Shown: piece after piece, positions 1-5,011 of the stretch
Numbering within the stretch: position 1 is the first letter of the stretch
How the letters are laid out: each line of letters begins with the position of its first letter
NCBI GenBank assembly: GCA_027482725.1
Contig: JAIXVT010000082.1
Span: forward strand, 1-5,011
From: Pseudomonadota bacterium
Lineage (GTDB): Bacteria; Bdellovibrionota; UBA1018; CAIMNF01
Reading direction: 5' to 3'
Length of the DNA stretch: 5,011 bases
Notes under the pieces: model-generated
Seen by the model: the letters and a program-made list of their open reading frames with translations, nothing else
Database searches by the model: none
What the model was told of the DNA's origin: nothing
Translations under genes and position numbers: made by a program

Positions 1-345
1 AGAAAATGCCGATTTATACAAAATCTCTTTGAAGAGTTTTGCGCCAAGATCGAGTTCGGACTTGGGAAGGAAAAAATGAAAACACGTATTTTCTCGGGAC
101 GTGAATGCGTTAAAGTCACCCCCTACCCGATCAATAGCTTTAGAAATTTGCTTTGAGGTGAGGCCCGGATGTCCTTTGAACATCATGTGCTCAAGCAGGT
201 GAGCCACACCGTGGTCACACATTTCTTCGTTTCTGGTTCCCGTTTTCACCCACGCTCCCAAAGTGACCGAGCGGAGTTCTTTGGCCGGGTCAACCACCAA
301 CGTTAACCCATTGGGATACCGGTACTGCTTGGCGCCCATTTTCAT
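1..345 (-). CDS. M16 family zinc metallopeptidase, N-terminal part (cut by window start)
   Basis: This reading frame runs leftward from ATG at 345-343 and is still open at base 1, giving the first 115 residues. Residues 49-53 read HLLEH (bases 187-201), the inverted zinc motif HxxEH of M16 (insulinase/pitrilysin, mitochondrial-processing-peptidase-like) enzymes: the two His bind zinc and the Glu is the catalytic base. Family context around it is typical: NGL near residue 12, an AWVKTGTRNE-like strand at 31-40, MMFKGH after the motif, and GGDFNAFTSRENT at about 75-87. The third zinc ligand, a downstream Glu, lies outside the window. No signal peptide is visible, so the enzyme is probably cytoplasmic. 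An in-frame TAA at 363-361 limits the start to Met1 or Met3 (339-337). No good Shine-Dalgarno precedes either. It is divergent from rpoH with only 29 bases between the preferred starts. The family is clear; the substrate is unknown. Confidence 0.93.
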   Translation of the reverse strand, partial: MKMGAKQYRYPNGLTLVVDPAKELRSVTLGAWVKTGTRNEEMCDHGVAHLLEHMMFKGHPGLTSKQISKAIDRVGGDFNAFTSRENTCFHFFLPKSELDLGAKLFKEILYKSAFS

Positions 346-374
346 GACTTCATTTTTAGCTTATGATGCCCGTA
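339..374 (+). promoter_or_regulatory. Candidate promoter for rpoH
   Basis: TTTTCA (339-344, 4 of 6 to the -35 consensus), a 17-base spacer and TATGAT (362-367, 5 of 6 to the -10 consensus) would place the transcription start at about 374-375, on the ATG at 375. The -35 covers the start codon of the divergent peptidase. The -10 overlaps the alternative rpoH start codons at 363 and 366, which argues for the start at 375. This is a by-eye prediction. Confidence 0.38.
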
Positions 375-381
375 ATGTCGA
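346..381 (-). promoter_or_regulatory. Candidate promoter for the M16 peptidase gene
   Basis: On the minus strand, TCGACA (381-376, 5 of 6 to the -35 consensus) is followed by exactly 17 bases and TAAAAA (358-353, 4 of 6 to the -10 consensus). The expected transcription start is near 346-345, which is the ATG itself, so the mRNA would be leaderless or nearly so. This fits the lack of a Shine-Dalgarno. The elements were found by eye and assume sigma-70-like specificity. Confidence 0.35.
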
Positions 382-1253
382 AAAAGTCTTTACCCGTAAA
401 ATCTGCTTCAGTGGTTTCCATTGATCCACTCAAACAGTATTTGCGCGACATCGCCCATACCCAGCCACTAGACCCCGAAACGGAGATCGCTTTGTTCAAG
501 CGCCTCCACACTGAAGGAGACCTATCCGCCGCGCGCGAATTGGTGCAAGCAAATTTAAAACTCGTGGTCAAAATCGCGTTCGAATATCGGTCCATGGTCA
601 ACAACCTTTTGGATTTAATTCAAGAGGGAAATATCGGGCTGATGAAAGCCGTATCCAAATTTGATCCCACCAAGGGGGCACGATTGGGGTATTACGCCAC
701 CTGGTGGATCCGGTCTTACATTCTAAAGTACCTGATCGATAATTTCAGACTGGTCAAAGTGGGTACATCACACGCGCAGAAAAAACTTTTTTATCATTTG
801 CTGCGTGAAAAAGAGCGCTTGGAGGCTCAAGGAATCCAAGCCACTCCGGCACTGCTGGCCCATCAATTGGACGTGAAAGAAAAAGACGTGATCGAAATGC
901 AACAGCGCTTGCTCACATCCGGCGCTGAGTCGAGCATTGATGCGGGCGGAACCGATCAAGACGGTTCGCGATCGCTTTCCCAAACCCTGACCGATGATCG
1001 GGAAACCGCTGACCATGCGCTTGAGCGTGAAGAATGGTTATCGATTTTAGAGGCGCGACTTCCCGAATTCCGCAATCAGTTGAACGAACGAGAGATCAAT
1101 GTTTTGGAAAGCCGAATTTTGTCCGATGTGCCCAAAACCTTGCAGGAAGTTGCCAACGAGTATGGCCTGACCCGCGAGCGCGTCCGACAAATTGAATCTA
1201 AAATCATTGATAAACTGCGAAAGTTTTTTGAAACGGAACTCAAGTCGGAGTAA
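375..1253 (+). CDS. rpoH: RNA polymerase sigma factor, RpoH (sigma-32) type
   Basis: This is a 292-residue sigma-70-family factor, close to the 284 of E. coli RpoH. It directs core RNA polymerase to a promoter subset, in this class usually heat-shock and protein quality-control genes. Region 1.2 is at about 16-46 (DPLKQYLRDI), and region 2 at about 53-131 includes DLIQEGNIGLMKAV (core binding) and the YYATWWIRSYI helix with NFRLVKV (-10 recognition). QKKLFYHL at 135-142 matches the RpoH box, which separates this class from housekeeping RpoD. Region 4 is at about 233-286, with the helix-turn-helix TLQEVANEYGLTRERVRQIE (-35 recognition). There is no region 1.1. In-frame ATGs at 363 and 366 would add MMPV. 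I chose 375 because a promoter-like -10 overlaps the earlier ones and none has a Shine-Dalgarno. The next gene, rpsO, is 162 bases away with no clear terminator between. A paralogous RpoH-like factor with another regulon is possible. Confidence 0.9.
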   Translation: MSKKSLPVKSASVVSIDPLKQYLRDIAHTQPLDPETEIALFKRLHTEGDLSAARELVQANLKLVVKIAFEYRSMVNNLLDLIQEGNIGLMKAVSKFDPTKGARLGYYATWWIRSYILKYLIDNFRLVKVGTSHAQKKLFYHLLREKERLEAQGIQATPALLAHQLDVKEKDVIEMQQRLLTSGAESSIDAGGTDQDGSRSLSQTLTDDRETADHALEREEWLSILEARLPEFRNQLNEREINVLESRILSDVPKTLQEVANEYGLTRERVRQIESKIIDKLRKFFETELKSE

Positions 1254-1317
1254 CCCGTTTTAGTTAATTTTCTACGTTGAGCATGTAAAAAAAGATCTGG
1301 GGTGTCGCTTTGCCCGT

Positions 1318-1365
1318 CCCACGATATCTGGTTTTACCGCACAGTGGGGGTTTACCTCTGGGTAA
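1318..1365 (+). promoter_or_regulatory. Candidate structured leader of rpsO (tandem hairpins)
   Basis: The 162-base gap between rpoH and rpsO has no gene. It contains CCCAC (1318-1322) facing GTGGG (1344-1348) around GGTTTTACC (1330-1338), and then TTACC-TCTG-GGTAA (1352-1365). TTACC occurs twice (1334-1338 and 1352-1356), and either copy could pair with the single GGTAA, so two exclusive folds are possible. Ribosomal protein S15 often represses its own translation by binding such leaders, but leader structures differ between lineages. Here the link to autoregulation is inference, and the stems are short. Confidence 0.25.
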
Positions 1366-1379
1366 TCGTATGCTAGCCT
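1351..1379 (+). promoter_or_regulatory. Weak candidate promoter for rpsO-pnp
   Basis: TTTACC (1351-1356, 4 of 6) and TAGCCT (1374-1379, 3 of 6) are spaced by 17 bases, giving a start near 1386 and a leader of about 30 bases. If real, the hairpins further upstream would mostly fall outside the mRNA. A second -10-like TATGCT at 1369-1374 has no matching -35. This is a weak match. Confidence 0.2.
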
Positions 1380-1415
1380 ACCGTTTCAAATCATAGAAAA
1401 AGGATTGTAAAAGAA

Positions 1416-1706
1416 ATGCAAATCGTTAAGACGAAAAAGTCTCTCATCCGTGAGAACAAAGCAAAAATCGTAAAGACTATCGCTGGTGAAACAACCAACA
1501 CCGGGTCCACCGAAGTTCAAATCGCGCTCATCACTGATCGCATCAACGGATTAACGCCTCATTTTAAGGCTTTTCCTAAGGATTTCGCCAGCCGTCGTGG
1601 CTTGCTGAAGATGGTAGGTCAACGTCGCCGCCTTTTGAATTACTTAAAAGCGACCAACGAAAACTCCTACCAAAATTTGATTCAGAAGCTCGAGCTTCGT
1701 AAGTAA
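1416..1706 (+). CDS. rpsO: Small ribosomal subunit protein S15 (uS15)
   Basis: This 96-residue protein is slightly longer than the usual 88-89 because of a basic N-terminal extension (MQIVKTKKSLIRENK). S15 is an early 16S rRNA binder that organises the central domain of the 30S subunit and contributes an intersubunit bridge. Family signatures are present: TGSTEVQIALITDRI at about 29-43, the central SRRGLLKMVGQRRRLLNYLK at 59-78 and the C-terminal IQKLELRK. The loop usually written KDHHSRRG reads KDFASRRG here. The rRNA-contacting Asp and Ser and the upstream His of PHF are kept, but the two His are Phe and Ala. AAGGA at 1400-1404 is the likely ribosome binding site, 11 bases from the ATG, which is rather far; a purine-rich AAAAGAA lies closer. 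The gene is paired with pnp, 115 bases downstream, as in many bacteria. It is likely autoregulated, though this is not demonstrable here. Confidence 0.97.
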   Translation: MQIVKTKKSLIRENKAKIVKTIAGETTNTGSTEVQIALITDRINGLTPHFKAFPKDFASRRGLLKMVGQRRRLLNYLKATNENSYQNLIQKLELRK

Positions 1707-1731
1707 TCGCAAAAAGAAGTTCAATTGCGGG

Positions 1732-1770
1732 CGCCCGAAAGCTCTGAGTTATCAGAGATTCGGGCGTTTT
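1732..1770 (+). terminator. rpsO-pnp intergenic hairpin: terminator/attenuator or processing stem
   Basis: CGCCCGAA (1732-1739) pairs perfectly with TTCGGGCG (1759-1766). Inside, CTCTGA (1742-1747) pairs with TCAGAG (1752-1757) around a GTTA loop, leaving a small AG/A internal bulge. The stem has 14 pairs and is followed by TTTT (1767-1770) and then a C, so the U tract is short. It would give partial termination after rpsO, or a 3' end that protects the rpsO mRNA. In E. coli the same interval carries a terminator and an RNase III stem that controls pnp. Confidence 0.78.
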
Positions 1771-1789
1771 CGCTCATTCAGCCTTATCA

Positions 1790-1813
1790 AAAAGAAAAGG
1801 CCAAAAGAAAAGG
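1790..1813 (+). repeat. Tandem AAAAGAAAAGG repeat carrying the pnp ribosome binding site
   Basis: The 11-base unit AAAAGAAAAGG occurs at 1790-1800 and again at 1803-1813, separated by CC. The second copy supplies the Shine-Dalgarno AAAGGA (1809-1814), 7 bases before the pnp ATG. The first copy offers a second AAGG too far upstream to initiate pnp. The leader is purine-rich and probably unstructured, which favours ribosome or PNPase access. Confidence 0.5.
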
Positions 1814-1821
1814 AAAACCTC

Positions 1822-4059
1822 ATGGTTCAAACCATTACCCTCAACGTGGGCGGACGTCCGCTCACCATCGAAACCGGCCGAATGGCCAAACAAGCCGGTG
1901 CATCGGTTCTTGTATCTTACGGGGACACCCGCGTTTTAGTTGCGACAACATCTTCGGCGCGCCCGAAAGAAGGCATCGATTTTATGCCGTTGACCGTCGA
2001 ATACCAAGAGCGGTTTTACGCAGCCGGCCGAATCCCCGGGGGATTCACCCGCCGCGAAGGTCGCCCATCGACCCAAAGCACATTGGCGGCGCGTTTAATT
2101 GACCGGCCTATTCGTCCGCTATTCCCTGAAGGCTATTTTTACGACACTCAAGTGATTGCAACCGTACTGTCGTTGGACAACGATCATGATGCCGAAATGG
2201 CAGCATCAATCGGAGCCGGCGCGGCGCTGCACTTGTCGGACATTCCGTTTAACGGACCCACTGCGGCAGTGCGCGTGGGCCGCGTAGATGGAAAACTGGT
2301 GATCAACCCCACTTGGGAACAAATGCAAACCACGAGTGATGTGGAAATCGTCATTGCTGGGACCAAGACCGCGATCATGATGGTGGAGGGTGGCGCCAAA
2401 GAAGTCTCTGAAGCCGTGATTTTAGAGGCGATCCTTGCAGGTCACGAAGAAATCAAAAAAATCTGTGCCGCTTTAGATGAGCTTCGCCAAAAAGCGGGGA
2501 AACCTAAACGCGATTTCACACCACTCACCACCGATGCGTCGATGATGAAAGCCATCGAAACTCAGGCTAAAGCGGGACTAGAAAAAGCGCTTCGCACTAA
2601 AGAGAAACAAGCACGCATTGCTTTGGTTGAATCCACCCGCGATCAGACCATGGCTGCGATTTCCGCACAGTTTGGGGCGGATACTGACGAATCAAAAGCA
2701 AAAGAGCTGGATCGTTTGTTTGATTTGCTCCAATACAATTTGATGCGCGAAATGATCTTGACCGACAAAGTGCGTATCGACGGTCGTACCACTAAAGATA
2801 TTCGCAACATCAGTGTAGAAGCGGGCGTATTGCCGTGCACACACGGTAGTTCGTTATTTACTCGGGGTGAAACTCAAGTTTTAGCGGTAGCCACATTGGG
2901 TACCGGCGATGACGAACAGATCATCGATAGCATGTACGAAAACACCACCAAAAAGTTCATGCTCCACTACAATTTCCCTCCGTACAGCACTGGGGAAACA
3001 GGACGTATCGGCACCCAATCCCGCCGAGAAATCGGTCATGGCGCTTTGGCCGAACGGTCTGTAGAAGCGATGATGCCGGCGTTTGAAAAATTCCCCTACA
3101 CCGTTCGCATCGTGTGCGAAACCTTGGAATCCAACGGCTCATCCTCGATGGGATCGGTGTGCTCGGCGTCCATGGCATTGATGGATGCTGGTGTTCCTCT
3201 TGAAAGTCCGGTTGCAGGGATCGCCATGGGTCTGATCAAAGAGGGCCAACGCGTGGCCGTGTTGTCCGACATTTTGGGCGACGAAGACCATTTGGGTGAT
3301 ATGGACTTTAAAGTTGCCGGCACCGCTCGGGGCATTACCGGCATCCAAATGGACATCAAGATTGAGGGTGTAGACGGCAGCATCATGAAAGACGCGCTCG
3401 CCCAAGCCAACGCTGGACGTTTGCACATCTTAAACGAAATGGCGAAAGCGATTTCTACTCCACGTACGGAGCTCAGCAAAAACGCACCACGCATCACGTC
3501 GATCACGATCCCTGTGGACCGAATCGGCGAAGTGATCGGGCCAAGCGGCAAAATGATCAAAAGCATCATTGCCGAGACCGGTGCGAAAATCGATATCAAT
3601 GACGACGGTGTGGTGAATGTTGCACACAATGATGCGGCAAAAGCTAACCGAGCCATCGAGATGATCAGAGGCATCATTGCTGAAGTCGAAGTGGGAACCG
3701 TGTACAAAGGCGTCGTAAAAAAGATTATGGAATTTGGTGCGTTTGTTGGGGTTTTGCCTAACCAAGACGGACTCCTCCATATTTCTGAAATTGCTTACGA
3801 GCGCGTGAACTCCGTGACGGATTTCTTAAAAGAGGGCGACGAAATCGAAGTGAAAGTACTTGAAGTGGACGGACAAGGAAAAATCCGACTATCCCGCAAA
3901 GCGTTGCTCCCGGTACCTGAGGGGTATGTTCCCCCTCCTCCACGTGAACCACGTGGGGACCGAGGAGGAGATCGTGGTGACCGCGGGGGACGTCCTTTTG
4001 GTGGCGGAAACCGAGGGGATCGCGGGGGCAATGGACCAAGAGACAGCCGCCGTCAGTAG
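1822..4059 (+). CDS. pnp: Polyribonucleotide nucleotidyltransferase (PNPase)
   Basis: This 745-residue homotrimeric 3'-5' exoribonuclease degrades RNA with phosphate to release nucleoside diphosphates, and can run in reverse to add tails. It acts in the cytoplasm, usually with an RNase E- or RNase Y-type degradosome. The first RNase PH domain is at about 10-145 (FTRREGRPS at 75-83, RLIDRPIRPLFPEG at 91-104). A helical domain follows to about 300. The second, catalytic RNase PH domain is at about 315-545, with THGSSLFTRGETQ at 340-352, the phosphate-binding SNGSSSM at 437-443, and Asp487 and Asp493 in GDEDHLGD, equivalent to E. coli D486 and D492. The KH domain is at about 556-615 with its GPSG loop at 573-576, and the S1 domain at about 622-695. 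A proline stretch and RGG-rich tail (about 697-745) make it longer than the usual 700-711. AAAGGA at 1809-1814 sets the start. All catalytic motifs look intact. It lies downstream of rpsO and is closed by its own terminator. Confidence 0.98.
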   Translation: MVQTITLNVGGRPLTIETGRMAKQAGASVLVSYGDTRVLVATTSSARPKEGIDFMPLTVEYQERFYAAGRIPGGFTRREGRPSTQSTLAARLIDRPIRPLFPEGYFYDTQVIATVLSLDNDHDAEMAASIGAGAALHLSDIPFNGPTAAVRVGRVDGKLVINPTWEQMQTTSDVEIVIAGTKTAIMMVEGGAKEVSEAVILEAILAGHEEIKKICAALDELRQKAGKPKRDFTPLTTDASMMKAIETQAKAGLEKALRTKEKQARIALVESTRDQTMAAISAQFGADTDESKAKELDRLFDLLQYNLMREMILTDKVRIDGRTTKDIRNISVEAGVLPCTHGSSLFTRGETQVLAVATLGTGDDEQIIDSMYENTTKKFMLHYNFPPYSTGETGRIGTQSRREIGHGALAERSVEAMMPAFEKFPYTVRIVCETLESNGSSSMGSVCSASMALMDAGVPLESPVAGIAMGLIKEGQRVAVLSDILGDEDHLGDMDFKVAGTARGITGIQMDIKIEGVDGSIMKDALAQANAGRLHILNEMAKAISTPRTELSKNAPRITSITIPVDRIGEVIGPSGKMIKSIIAETGAKIDINDDGVVNVAHNDAAKANRAIEMIRGIIAEVEVGTVYKGVVKKIMEFGAFVGVLPNQDGLLHISEIAYERVNSVTDFLKEGDEIEVKVLEVDGQGKIRLSRKALLPVPEGYVPPPPREPRGDRGGDRGDRGGRPFGGGNRGDRGGNGPRDSRRQ

Positions 4060-4097
4060 GCGATCCTTTTTTTGATTTTGGTTATTTAAAAATAATA

Positions 4098-4130
4098 CCC
4101 CCGCAGGGAGTTTCCCGCGGGGGTTTTTTT
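4098..4130 (+). terminator. Rho-independent terminator after pnp
   Basis: CCCCCGC (4098-4104) pairs with GCGGGGG (4117-4123). After a one-base A bulge, GGGA (4106-4109) pairs with TCCC (4113-4116) around a 3-base GTT loop. Seven T follow directly (4124-4130). It lies 38 bases after the pnp stop codon and should end the rpsO-pnp transcript efficiently. Confidence 0.95.
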
Positions 4131-4174
4131 ATGGAGCCAATTTGGCCCTAATTTGAGCCTCGATCCGTTTTTGC

Positions 4175-4235
4175 TTACACATTCTTTATGTAACTTTTCT
4201 TACATCCCGCGTTAAGACCTTGCGATTGCTTGTAA
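4175..4235 (+). promoter_or_regulatory. Cluster of TGTAA/TTACA half-sites upstream of the exported-protein gene
   Basis: The 185-base stretch 4131-4315 contains no gene. It holds TTACA at 4175-4179, TGTAA at 4189-4193, TTACA at 4200-4204 and TGTAA at 4231-4235. The middle pair extends to a perfect inverted repeat, ATGTAA-N6-TTACAT (4188-4205). Two centre-to-centre distances (11 and 31) are near whole helical turns, and one (14) is not. The last copy overlaps TAAAAT (4233-4238), a good -10-like hexamer without a clear -35. This could be an operator for a dimeric regulator, but no protein is identified. Confidence 0.3.
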
Positions 4236-4280
4236 AATCAAACCTAAGATTCGATTTTTTTTGTTTTTGACAAATTAAAC

Positions 4281-4312
4281 TTTCCCCATTGAGCCTATTC
4301 GACAGGGGGAAA
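4281..4312 (+). promoter_or_regulatory. Possible hairpin occluding the ribosome binding site
   Basis: TTTCCCC (4281-4287) is perfectly complementary to GGGGAAA (4306-4312), with an 18-base loop between. The 3' arm includes most of the purine Shine-Dalgarno GGGGGA (4305-4310), which sits 5 bases before the ATG at 4316. Two more GGGGAA tracts inside the coding region (from 4327 and 4347) could pair with the same arm. If it forms, the stem would restrain translation initiation. Confidence 0.35.
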
Positions 4313-4315
4313 ACT

Positions 4316-5011
4316 ATGAAACTTAAGGGGAAATCATTATCCATTGGGGGAAGGCTTACGGCCACCTCCATCACCGTTTTAGGATTAGGGCTTGCGCTGA
4401 ATGGGCCCGATTCCCGAGCACAAACTGCGGCCGGACAATCCGAAACGACATCAAGCGGGGTTTTGAAGCAAATAAAATCCCGCTACGAAGCCCTGTTTTT
4501 TGGGCCTGAACTCACGCAACGAGGATTTCAAGAAGGAGTGCAAGCCGCAAATAACGGGGAATCCGATATGTTTGTGTCTCACCGTCCACGGATCAGCACA
4601 AAAATTGGGGATCAATCCGAAGCGGGATTTCAATTACGGTTAGCGACTCTTTTTTCCAACGATGGACTACAGGCTCGCGCCCAAGATTCACGATTATTTT
4701 TTAATACCGGAACTTTTGCAGCGTTTGGATTGGTCAAAGTGAGTGCTACTCCGCGGGTGGTACTCCCGTTTTCCAATGCCGCACACAATGGACGAATGCT
4801 TCCTTCTCCAGAACTCCTCGTTTCTTTTGATGTGTCGCCCGAAAACTCCAGGTTTTCATTCAGCTACACGCCGCAACTCATCAAATACCTGTACCATGGG
4901 TCGGGATCAGAATCGGGGAACTTGGAATTGATTTTTGTAAATAACATCGAAGCCAACTACCAAGCCACACCGTTTCTGGTGATCGAAGCAGGATACTACC
5001 CCGAATGGGAT
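4316..5011 (+). CDS. Exported protein of unknown function, probable outer-membrane beta-barrel (C-terminus beyond window)
   Basis: The frame is open from ATG 4316 to the last base, giving 232 residues with no stop, so the C-terminus is missing. I do not recognise the family. Residues 1-35 look like a Sec signal peptide: basic n-region (K2, K4, K6, R13), hydrophobic core at about 14-28 (LTATSITVLGLGLAL), and likely cleavage after SRA at 33-35. The mature part begins with a polar stretch. From about residue 85 it has short alternating polar/aromatic-hydrophobic segments, for example FVSHRPRISTKIG, EAGFQLRLATLF, FAAFGLVKVSA, RFSFSYTPQLIKYLY and NLELIFVNNIEANYQ, separated by turn-rich loops. This resembles strands of an outer-membrane barrel and is inference. 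No enzymatic motif, cysteine or lipobox is visible. GGGGGA at 4305-4310 is a strong ribosome binding site. The terminator after pnp makes it an independent unit. The coding call is well supported by the signal peptide, ribosome binding site and long open frame. Confidence 0.8.
   Translation, partial: MKLKGKSLSIGGRLTATSITVLGLGLALNGPDSRAQTAAGQSETTSSGVLKQIKSRYEALFFGPELTQRGFQEGVQAANNGESDMFVSHRPRISTKIGDQSEAGFQLRLATLFSNDGLQARAQDSRLFFNTGTFAAFGLVKVSATPRVVLPFSNAAHNGRMLPSPELLVSFDVSPENSRFSFSYTPQLIKYLYHGSGSESGNLELIFVNNIEANYQATPFLVIEAGYYPEWD

Noticed and set aside
1725..2102. A 125-codon plus-strand frame starting in the rpsO-pnp gap
   Set aside because: It begins in the hairpin region and overlaps the start of pnp in another frame. 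The product is Arg/Pro-rich noise without a conserved motif.
3096..3707. A 203-codon open frame on the minus strand inside pnp
   Set aside because: It lies wholly antisense to highly conserved PNPase sequence, its product resembles no family I know, and it has no ribosome binding site of note. Long antisense frames are common opposite biased codons.
3795..4039. Pro/Arg-rich minus-strand frames opposite the pnp tail
   Set aside because: They are the complement of the repetitive RGG-coding segment, so the low complexity is inherited from that strand.
4267..4272. A perfect TTGACA -35 box upstream of the exported-protein gene
   Set aside because: At 16-18 base spacing the downstream hexamer is TGAGCC-like, with no acceptable -10, so I do not call a promoter from it.
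4153..4296. TTGAGCCT repeated at 4153-4160 and 4289-4296
   Set aside because: Two copies of an 8-base word without symmetry or matching flanks are compatible with chance.
4186..4374. A 62-codon minus-strand frame over the intergenic region and the start of the exported-protein gene
   Set aside because: It overlaps the signal peptide coding region and the upstream regulatory sequence, and has no support of its own.
1..5011. Search for a novel multi-gene system, mobile element, CRISPR array or RNA gene
   Set aside because: The genes are mostly housekeeping, with no terminal repeats, transposase or spaced direct repeats, and no cloverleaf. Nothing supports such a claim.

Overview
The window looks like ordinary chromosomal core sequence from a Gram-negative bacterium. 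It holds a heat-shock-type sigma factor (RpoH/sigma-32 class), ribosomal protein S15, polynucleotide phosphorylase and two genes cut by the window edges. The RpoH-like factor, the exported protein that looks like an outer-membrane barrel, and the moderate GC content suggest a proteobacterium in the broad sense. A Bdellovibrio/Oligoflexia-like lineage is my best guess, from general resemblance only. I see no insertion sequence, phage gene, CRISPR array, tRNA or rRNA.

Layout: positions 1-345 (minus strand) carry the N-terminal 115 residues of an M16 zinc peptidase. A very short divergent junction (346-374) separates it from rpoH (plus, to 1253). A 162-base gap (1254-1415) with hairpin potential leads into rpsO (1416-1706). 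A strong hairpin at 1732-1766 follows, then pnp (1822-4059), closed by a textbook intrinsic terminator (4098-4130). A 185-base intergenic region (4131-4315) with repeated TGTAA/TTACA motifs and a hairpin over the ribosome binding site leads into a secreted protein of unknown function (4316 onward), which is still open at the window end.

Together: rpsO-pnp is a classic conserved pair, coupling a ribosomal protein that often autoregulates through its own mRNA to the main phosphorolytic 3'-5' exoribonuclease. No convincing intrinsic terminator follows rpoH, so some read-through into rpsO-pnp is possible. The terminator after pnp isolates the exported-protein gene as its own unit.

The most interesting points are regulatory. 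Promoter-like elements at the M16/rpoH junction would start both divergent transcripts at or next to the start codons (leaderless mRNAs), with each -35 element lying on the other gene's start codon. The exported-protein gene has its Shine-Dalgarno sequence inside a predicted 7-bp stem. S15 lacks the usual His-His of its rRNA-binding loop, and PNPase ends in an RGG-rich tail. I found no evidence of an undescribed multi-gene system.
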